From: Clostridia bacterium
GTDB taxonomy: Bacteria; Bacillota_A; Clostridia; Peptostreptococcales; Anaerovoracaceae
Direction of reading: 5' to 3'
Length of the DNA stretch: 10,955 nt
Assembly (NCBI GenBank): GCA_024403175.1
Contig: JAKSSI010000024.1
Location: 1 to 10,955 of the forward strand
The position numbers and the translations under genes are program-made. Under the pieces are notes generated by a model. That model was not told the origin of the DNA. It made no database searches and saw nothing but the letters and a program-made list of their open reading frames with translations. Positions 7,513 through 10,955 of the stretch are shown here, in pieces (within the stretch, counting starts at the first letter, position 1; the number at the start of each line of letters is the position of its first letter).

Positions 7513-8589
7513 CTATTTATCATCCGCAAGAATAGCCCAGCGCATCTTTGTGGATTTTGCTCTACTGTTTTGTGCGCACTCCTGAGCTGATGGTCTTATA
7601 ACATCTCTTGCATATTCTGAATAAACACCTTCGTTGTATAAATATTTAAATGATTTTTTTACCAATCTATCTTCGCCTGAATGGAAAGTAAGAATTGCCA
7701 CCTTTCCGCCAGGCTTAAGCACTGATGGAAGCTTTTCAAGGAATTCGTAAAGTACTTCAAATTCGTCATTAACATCAATTCGAAGAGCCTGGAAAGTTCT
7801 TGCACAAGACTTTTTAATTTCGTCTTTTTGAACCTTTGCAGGAAGAAAAGCCAAAGCCTTTTCTATAACCTTTCTAAGCTGCATTGTAGTTTCAATTGGT
7901 CTGCCAGCCTTAAGGAAAGAATCGATAGTCTTTGCAATTTGCTCTGCATAAGGTTCGTCGGAATTTTCAACAAGCATGCCTTCAATTTCATCTCTATGCA
8001 TGCTACGAAGTCTTTCATACGCAGGCTGACCCTTTTGCGGATTAAGCCTTAAATCTAAAGGACCGTCATTTTTATAGGAAAAGCCGCGCTCAGGGTTATC
8101 AATCTGCATTGATGAAACACCAAGGTCTGCAAGAATAAAATCAAACTTGCCGTGCTCTACTGCCACCTGATCTATATTTTTAAAATTTGTAAGAATTACA
8201 GAAAGAACGTCTTCGCCGTAGCCAAGCGCCTTAAGTCTAGCTTTAGTCTTTTCGGATTCTATTGGGTCGACATCAAGGCCGCAGATGTGGCCTGTTGGGC
8301 CAATCTTTTCAAGCATCTTCTGAGTGTGGCCGCCGTAGCCTAAAGTTGCATCGAGGCCGCGCATACCAGGCTGCAAATCGAAGAACTCAAGAATTTCATT
8401 TACGCAAATAGATATGTGCATACCAGCAGGAGTATTTCCCTTGCTCTTTACATGCTCAACAATACCCTCGTACTTTTCAGGATTAAGCTCTTTATATTTT
8501 TCGTCGTAGCGCTTTGGGTACTTACCCGAATAACGCTTTCTTCTCTTGTGTTCACCTTCAGCAGGCACAACTGTTTTTTCTTCGTTCAT
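7513..8589 (-). CDS. rsmH: 16S rRNA (cytosine1402-N4)-methyltransferase RsmH, N-terminally extended form
   Basis: 358 residues, against about 310 for typical RsmH (MraW). Seen: SAM-binding LDATLGYGGHT at 79-89, LDVDPIE at 105-111, LADLGVSSMQID at 153-164, GFSYKNDGPLDLRL at 169-182, RTFQALRIDVND at 264-275, FHSGEDRLVKK at 302-312 and a C-terminal NSRAKSTKMRWA at 341-352. The extra 50-odd N-terminal residues are basic and tyrosine-rich (KRRKRYSGKYPKRYDEKY), possibly contacting rRNA. Motif details differ from the classical form (GYGGHT for GGGGHS, FHSGED for FHSLED), and there is no mraZ, ftsL or pbp gene beside it, so this is probably the second, non-dcw RsmH lineage that I recall in Clostridia. 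First gene of the operon; AGGAG is 10 nt before the ATG. Whether it modifies C1402 or another site is inference from the family. Confidence 0.88.
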   Translation of the reverse strand: MNEEKTVVPAEGEHKRRKRYSGKYPKRYDEKYKELNPEKYEGIVEHVKSKGNTPAGMHISICVNEILEFFDLQPGMRGLDATLGYGGHTQKMLEKIGPTGHICGLDVDPIESEKTKARLKALGYGEDVLSVILTNFKNIDQVAVEHGKFDFILADLGVSSMQIDNPERGFSYKNDGPLDLRLNPQKGQPAYERLRSMHRDEIEGMLVENSDEPYAEQIAKTIDSFLKAGRPIETTMQLRKVIEKALAFLPAKVQKDEIKKSCARTFQALRIDVNDEFEVLYEFLEKLPSVLKPGGKVAILTFHSGEDRLVKKSFKYLYNEGVYSEYARDVIRPSAQECAQNSRAKSTKMRWAILADDK

Positions 8590-8636
8590 ATAATAAAGAC
8601 TCCTGTTGCCAATAAATCTTTTAAGCCTAATACTTG

Positions 8637-8645
8637 ATTATACCA
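8637..8645 (-). promoter_or_regulatory. Extended -10 promoter of the rsmH operon
   Basis: On the minus strand TGG directly precedes a perfect TATAAT (8642-8637), an extended -10 element. No good -35 hexamer lies at 16-18 nt, as expected for extended -10 promoters. Transcription would start near 8630, giving about 40 nt of leader before the rsmH ATG. The element sits about 30 nt past terminator copy A, so the operon is insulated from upstream transcripts. Confidence 0.7.
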
Positions 8646-8670
8646 TTATTTCAAGTTTTTCGCATTTTAA

Positions 8671-8723
8671 GGCACTAAAAAAACCTTGAAACCGTTAAGT
8701 TTCAAGGTTGTGAATTCGTGGTT
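8671..8723. repeat. Direct repeat copy A: tRNA-fMet 3' end plus terminator
   Basis: This 53-nt stretch is nearly identical to 9145-9196 (copy B): one base of difference in the A run, one c/a and one g/t. On the minus strand it reads AACCA, GAATTC, hairpin, T run. In copy B the AACCA is the true 3' end of the initiator tRNA; here the similarity stops exactly there and no tRNA precedes it. It is therefore a duplicated tRNA end, either a relic of a lost tRNA gene or one border of an inserted segment. Confidence 0.85.
8677..8709 (-). terminator. Terminator hairpin, copy A
   Basis: Perfect 11-bp arms AACCTTGAAAC (8682-8692) and GTTTCAAGGTT (8699-8709) around a 6-nt loop, followed on the minus strand by seven Ts (8683-8677). 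A second stop for read-through from the tRNA operon, or the terminator of an unrecognised transcript from the 8724-9144 interval, placed just before the rsmH promoter. Confidence 0.85.
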
Positions 8724-8794
8724 CGCATAATTCATTTGTACAGACAAAATCTAATGAACTCGCCACGCCCTCTGTCTTAGGCAAGATATTAGGT
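8724..8794. other. Non-coding stretch, no gene recognised
   Basis: No open frame of note. It contains a small GC-richer island (about 8759-8782) inside AT-rich DNA and a weak hairpin, TTCATT (8731-8736) with AATGAA (8753-8758). It could be the 3' part of a small RNA ending at terminator copy A, but no known RNA family was recognised. Confidence 0.3.
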
Positions 8795-9069
8795 TTTACT
8801 GAAATAAAAGCTATTTTATTTGTATTTGCCGTAAAATAGTAAGTTTTATGCACCATTTTACAGGAACATTTAATAGAAAATGAAATTTTACCAAAAAAGA
8901 GTCCTTTTTCATTGAATTTCAGTAAAAAATCCGACTTTTTTACTGAAATATAACGATTTTATCTATTTTTCAGTAAATTTAATTTTTTGAAGCTGATTTT
9001 AGAACAAATACAGAAAAAAACAGTTATTTTTACTGCAAAATGATGAGTTTATATAACTTTTGCAGTAAA
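8795..9069. repeat. Cluster of CTG...CAG palindromic units in AT-rich intergenic DNA
   Basis: Six related units of 31-35 nt, each opening with CTG or a variant and closing with CAG or a variant, mostly flanked by TTTA and TAAA: 8799-8831, 8829-8863, 8891-8922, 8943-8973, 8993-9023, 9033-9065. The best pair perfectly at the arms: TTTACTGCAAAA/TTTTGCAGTAAA (9029-9040 with 9058-9069) and TTTACTGAAA/TTTCAGTAAA (8939-8948 with 8968-8977). Neighbouring arms also pair across units, such as the 14-bp ATTTCAGTAAAAAA (8916-8929) with 8936-8949. Unit centres share an ATAAA core in minus-strand reading. Possible explanations: nested miniature elements, a protein-binding array, or a structured RNA. Units 8943-8973, 9033-9065 and 8829-8863 are clear; the others are looser. 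Confidence 0.65.
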
Positions 9070-9144
9070 TCAATTCATGCCGACCCAATATAGACATATA
9101 ATTTTGGCATAATCTTGAATATTAGCAATTACATGCTTTTCACT
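9070..9144. other. Non-coding stretch between palindrome cluster and tRNA terminator
   Basis: AT-rich, no gene. A weak inverted repeat ATGCC (9077-9081) with GGCAT (9106-9110) is the only structure seen. Confidence 0.3.
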
Positions 9145-9191
9145 GGCAATAAAAAACCTTGAAACCGTTAAGTTTCAAGGTTTTGAATTCG

Positions 9192-9196
<5 letters not shown>
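9145..9196. repeat. Direct repeat copy B: tRNA-fMet 3' end plus terminator
   Basis: Partner of 8671-8723, 52 nt. Here it is in its natural setting: it includes the last five bases (AACCA) of the initiator tRNA and the tRNA operon's terminator. The two copies bracket about 420 bp of AT-rich DNA in direct orientation. Confidence 0.85.
9149..9184 (-). terminator. Terminator of the tRNA operon (copy B)
   Basis: Perfect 13-bp arms AAAACCTTGAAAC (9153-9165) and GTTTCAAGGTTTT (9172-9184) around loop cgttaa, followed on the minus strand by a T run. It starts 8 nt after the CCA end of tRNA-fMet. Confidence 0.9.
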
Positions 9197-9267
<71 letters not shown>

Positions 9268-9278
9268 ATATGGGTGTA

Positions 9279-9365
9279 TGGTGCCTAGAGCCGGACTTGA
9301 ACCGGCACGATGTTGCCACCGGGGGATTTTAAGTCCCCTGCGTCTGCCTATTCCGCCATCCAGGC
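9279..9365 (-). tRNA. tRNA-Leu(UAA)
   Basis: 87 nt with encoded CCA. Acceptor GCCTGGA pairs with TCTAGGC (one G-U), anticodon loop CTTAAAA gives UAA, and the long variable arm CGGTGGCAACATCG marks it as class II leucine. T arm GCCGG-TTCAAGT-CCGGC. Middle gene of the tRNA operon. A strong hairpin lies in the gap between it and tRNA-Asn. Confidence 0.96.
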
Positions 9366-9379
9366 ATTTTTAGATAACA

Positions 9380-9405
9380 TTGGCGGAGTCATTCGACTCC
9401 GCCAA
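9380..9405. other. Perfect hairpin between tRNA-Asn and tRNA-Leu
   Basis: Arms TTGGCGGAGTC (9380-9390) and GACTCCGCCAA (9395-9405) form an uninterrupted, GC-rich 11-bp stem with a 4-nt loop inside the 45-nt tRNA spacer. No T run follows on the minus strand, so it is probably not a terminator; it may be an RNA-processing or stability element, or a small palindromic insertion. Confidence 0.75.
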
Positions 9406-9410
9406 CATTT

Positions 9411-9487
9411 TGGCTCCGAAGGTCAGACTTGAACTGACGACCTCCTGATTAACAGTCAGGCGCTGCCACCGGCTGAGCTACTTCGGA
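9411..9487 (-). tRNA. tRNA-Asn(GUU)
   Basis: 77 nt with encoded CCA. Acceptor TCCGAAG pairs fully with CTTCGGA, discriminator G73, anticodon stem CCTGA/TCAGG with loop CTGTTAA giving GUU, T arm GTCAG-TTCAAGT-CTGAC. First gene of the operon, about 20 nt after the predicted transcription start. Confidence 0.97.
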
Positions 9488-9511
9488 ATAATTCGCACTT
9501 GCGACTTTGTT

Positions 9512-9540
9512 AGTATACAATACATATACTTTTTTGTCAA
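9512..9540 (-). promoter_or_regulatory. Strong promoter of the tRNA-Asn-Leu-fMet operon
   Basis: On the minus strand a perfect TTGACA (9540-9535), exactly 17 nt, then TATACT (9517-9512): near consensus, as usual for stable RNA genes. The short leader contains a small TCGCA/TGCGA hairpin before the first tRNA. It is back to back with the acyl-CoA synthetase promoter, with about 50 bp between the -35 boxes. Confidence 0.88.
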
Positions 9541-9588
9541 CAACCTCTTCAAAATAATTTTATAATTTTTATTAAGACCTCGACGCCA

Positions 9589-9638
9589 TTGACTTTATTT
9601 CTTATATATAATACAATTGTACTAATTTACTGTACAGT
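9589..9638 (+). promoter_or_regulatory. Promoter of the acyl-CoA synthetase gene with palindrome at the start site
   Basis: TTGACT (9589-9594), 17 nt, TACAAT (9612-9617). A perfect 10-bp palindrome ACTGTACAGT (9629-9638) and a nearby TTGTAC (9617-9622) lie just past the expected start near 9624. This could be an operator for a repressor responding to acyl-CoA or substrate, but no regulator gene is visible. The overlapping TATAAT at 9607-9612 would have only a 12-nt spacer and is less likely. Confidence 0.65.
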
Positions 9639-9659
9639 GCTAAAGCGAAAGGAAATAAC

Positions 9660-10955
9660 ATGGTTGTTACAGAGTTATTAGTTAGAAATCACAACTTATA
9701 TGGCGAAGAAGTAGCCCTTATAGAGCTCGACCCTTCTATCAAAGATACAAAAAAGACAAGTTGGCGTGAATATAGCCTTATGCAGTCCACATCTCCTACT
9801 CCATATAGAAGAGAGATTACTTGGGCCGTTTTCGATGAAAAGGCAAACCGTGTAGCAAACATGCTGCTCCAGAGAGGCATTAAAAAAGGCGACCGCGTAG
9901 CTATCTTAATGTTTAACTGCCTTGAATGGCTTCCTATTTACTTCGGTATTTTAAAGACTGGTGCTATCGCAGTACCATTCAACTTCCGTTTTGACGCAGA
10001 CGAAATTAAGTACTGCATCGACTTGGCAGAAGTTCATATGCTTTTCTTCGGACCAGAATTTATTGGACGTATTGAATCCATTGAAAATAAGATTTCCAAC
10101 GGCAGACTTCTTATCTACGTTGGCGACAACTGCCCTACATTTGCTGAAAGCTACAGAGAACTCGTAGCAGACTGCAGCAGCCAGGCTCCAGACATTCAGC
10201 TTACAACTGAAGACGATGCTGCTATCTACTTCTCTTCCGGTACAACAGGATTCCCAAAGGCTATTCTTCATAACCACGAAAGCCTTATCCAGGCTGCTGA
10301 AATGGAACAAAAGCACCATCTTACAGGCCGCGACGATGTATTCCTTTGCATTCCACCACTCTACCACACAGGCGCTAAATTCCACTGGATGGGCAGCCTT
10401 GTTGCAGGAAGCAAAGCAGTACTCTTAAAGGGAACATCACCTGAAATCATTCTTGATGCAGTTTCTAAAGAACACTGCACTCTTGTATGGCTCCTTGTTC
10501 CATGGGCTCAGGATATCTTAAATGCACTTGATAGAGGCGATGTAAAGCTCGAAGATTATCAGCTTGATCAGTGGAGACTTATGCACATTGGTGCACAGCC
10601 TGTTCCACCATCACTTATTAAGCACTGGAAGGAATACTTCCCTAACCACCTCTACGATACAAACTATGGTCTTTCCGAATCTACAGGCCCGGGTTGCGTA
10701 CACCTCGGCGTAGAAAACATTCACAAGGTTGGTGCCATTGGTATTCCAGGCTACCGTTGGGAATGCAAGATTGTAGATGAAAACGATAATATCGTTGCTC
10801 AGGGAGACGTTGGCGAACTCTGCGTTAAGGGCCCAGGCAACATGACATGCTACTATAACGACCCAGTTGCAACAGCCGCTACTCTTAAGGATGGCTGGCT
10901 CTATACAGGCGATATGGCTATGCAGGACGAAGATGGTTTCATTTTCCTTGTAGAT
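9660..10955 (+). CDS. AMP-forming acyl-CoA synthetase / AMP-binding enzyme (partial, C-terminus off window)
   Basis: 432 codons read without a stop to the right edge; family members are about 500-560 residues. These enzymes activate a carboxylic acid with ATP to an acyl-adenylate and pass it to CoA. Seen: phosphate loop SSGTTGFPK at 192-200, the acyl-pocket region PPLYHTGAKFHW after it, adenine-binding YGLSESTG at 336-343 and YTGD at 415-418 (Asp418 binds the ribose). The swivel C-terminal domain with the catalytic Lys is beyond the edge, so activity cannot be judged. Start chosen because AAAGG lies about 7 nt before ATG 9660. No signal peptide. It resembles the short/medium-chain and carnitine-type ligases more than long-chain FadD, but the substrate is unproven. 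Divergent from the tRNA operon with its own promoter. Confidence 0.9.
   Translation, partial: MVVTELLVRNHNLYGEEVALIELDPSIKDTKKTSWREYSLMQSTSPTPYRREITWAVFDEKANRVANMLLQRGIKKGDRVAILMFNCLEWLPIYFGILKTGAIAVPFNFRFDADEIKYCIDLAEVHMLFFGPEFIGRIESIENKISNGRLLIYVGDNCPTFAESYRELVADCSSQAPDIQLTTEDDAAIYFSSGTTGFPKAILHNHESLIQAAEMEQKHHLTGRDDVFLCIPPLYHTGAKFHWMGSLVAGSKAVLLKGTSPEIILDAVSKEHCTLVWLLVPWAQDILNALDRGDVKLEDYQLDQWRLMHIGAQPVPPSLIKHWKEYFPNHLYDTNYGLSESTGPGCVHLGVENIHKVGAIGIPGYRWECKIVDENDNIVAQGDVGELCVKGPGNMTCYYNDPVATAATLKDGWLYTGDMAMQDEDGFIFLVD

Noticed and set aside
8719..8860. A decayed second tRNA ending at copy A, or a stem pairing GCATAA (8725-8730) with TTATGC (8846-8851)
   Set aside because: No anticodon or T-loop sequence is visible before AACCA in copy A, and a 6-bp match over 120 nt is expected by chance. 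A lost tRNA remains possible but cannot be shown.
8795..9069. Palindrome cluster as a CRISPR array
   Set aside because: Units are divergent, intervals between them are irregular (from overlapping to 28 nt), palindrome arms rather than whole repeats are conserved, and no cas gene is present.
9601..9612. TATAAT at 9607-9612 as the -10 of the acyl-CoA synthetase promoter
   Set aside because: Only 12 nt separate it from TTGACT; TACAAT at 9612-9617 gives the ideal 17-nt spacer.
9951..10385. A 144-codon minus-strand open frame
   Set aside because: Antisense shadow of the acyl-CoA synthetase, whose motifs on the plus strand are unambiguous.

Overview
The window looks like chromosomal DNA of a low-to-moderate-GC, Gram-positive-type anaerobe. 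The best guess is Clostridia, Lachnospiraceae (Butyrivibrio/Pseudobutyrivibrio-like). This rests on family content, AT-rich intergenic DNA, strong AAGGAG-type ribosome sites, tRNA genes with encoded CCA, and an N-terminally extended RsmH. It is inference from recognised families, not from a database search.

Layout. (1) 1-877, minus: the N-terminal two thirds of an AAA/DUF4143 ATPase running off the left edge, with its own promoter (914-942) and a palindrome beside its -10. (2) 1063-8589, minus: eight tightly packed genes that look like one operon. In transcription order: rsmH, a TauE/SafE permease (GTG start), ybaK, a THUMP-domain RNA methyltransferase (ypsC type), a NagD-type HAD phosphatase, a GPH/SLC45-like MFS transporter, a glycerophosphodiester phosphodiesterase and a NodB-type deacetylase. 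Junctions are 12, 5, 0, 3, 2, -8 and 24 nt. An extended -10 promoter lies at 8637-8645 and a hairpin terminator at 1009-1043. (3) 8590-9191: about 600 bases without a protein gene. It contains the operon promoter, two copies of a 52-53-bp repeat (end of an initiator tRNA plus its terminator), and between them an AT-rich stretch with a cluster of CTG...CAG palindromes. (4) 9192-9487, minus: tRNA-Asn, tRNA-Leu(UAA) and initiator tRNA-Met from a consensus promoter (9512-9540), ending at a terminator (9149-9184). (5) 9660-10955, plus: the first 432 codons of an AMP-forming acyl-CoA synthetase, divergent from the tRNAs, running off the right edge.

How the genes relate. The first half of the operon is translation-related: 16S rRNA methylation (RsmH), Cys-tRNA(Pro) proofreading (YbaK) and predicted 23S rRNA methylation (YpsC). 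The second half is phosphodiester and carbohydrate metabolism: GDPD would release glycerol-3-phosphate, the HAD enzyme could dephosphorylate a small phosphate ester, and the MFS protein would have been a sugar/cation carrier. The MFS gene is broken: a strong ribosome site and 24 family-like codons are followed by an abrupt frame change at a TATG tetranucleotide, best explained by a deletion of roughly 70 bp removing the end of TM1 and the following loop.

Most worth a second look: the MFS deletion; the palindrome cluster with compensatory arm changes; the duplicated tRNA-end/terminator; a deacetylase with no signal peptide, no motif-5 His and an SLH-like tail; and the ATPase whose Walker B Glu is Asn. 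No clearly new defence or mobile system could be demonstrated.
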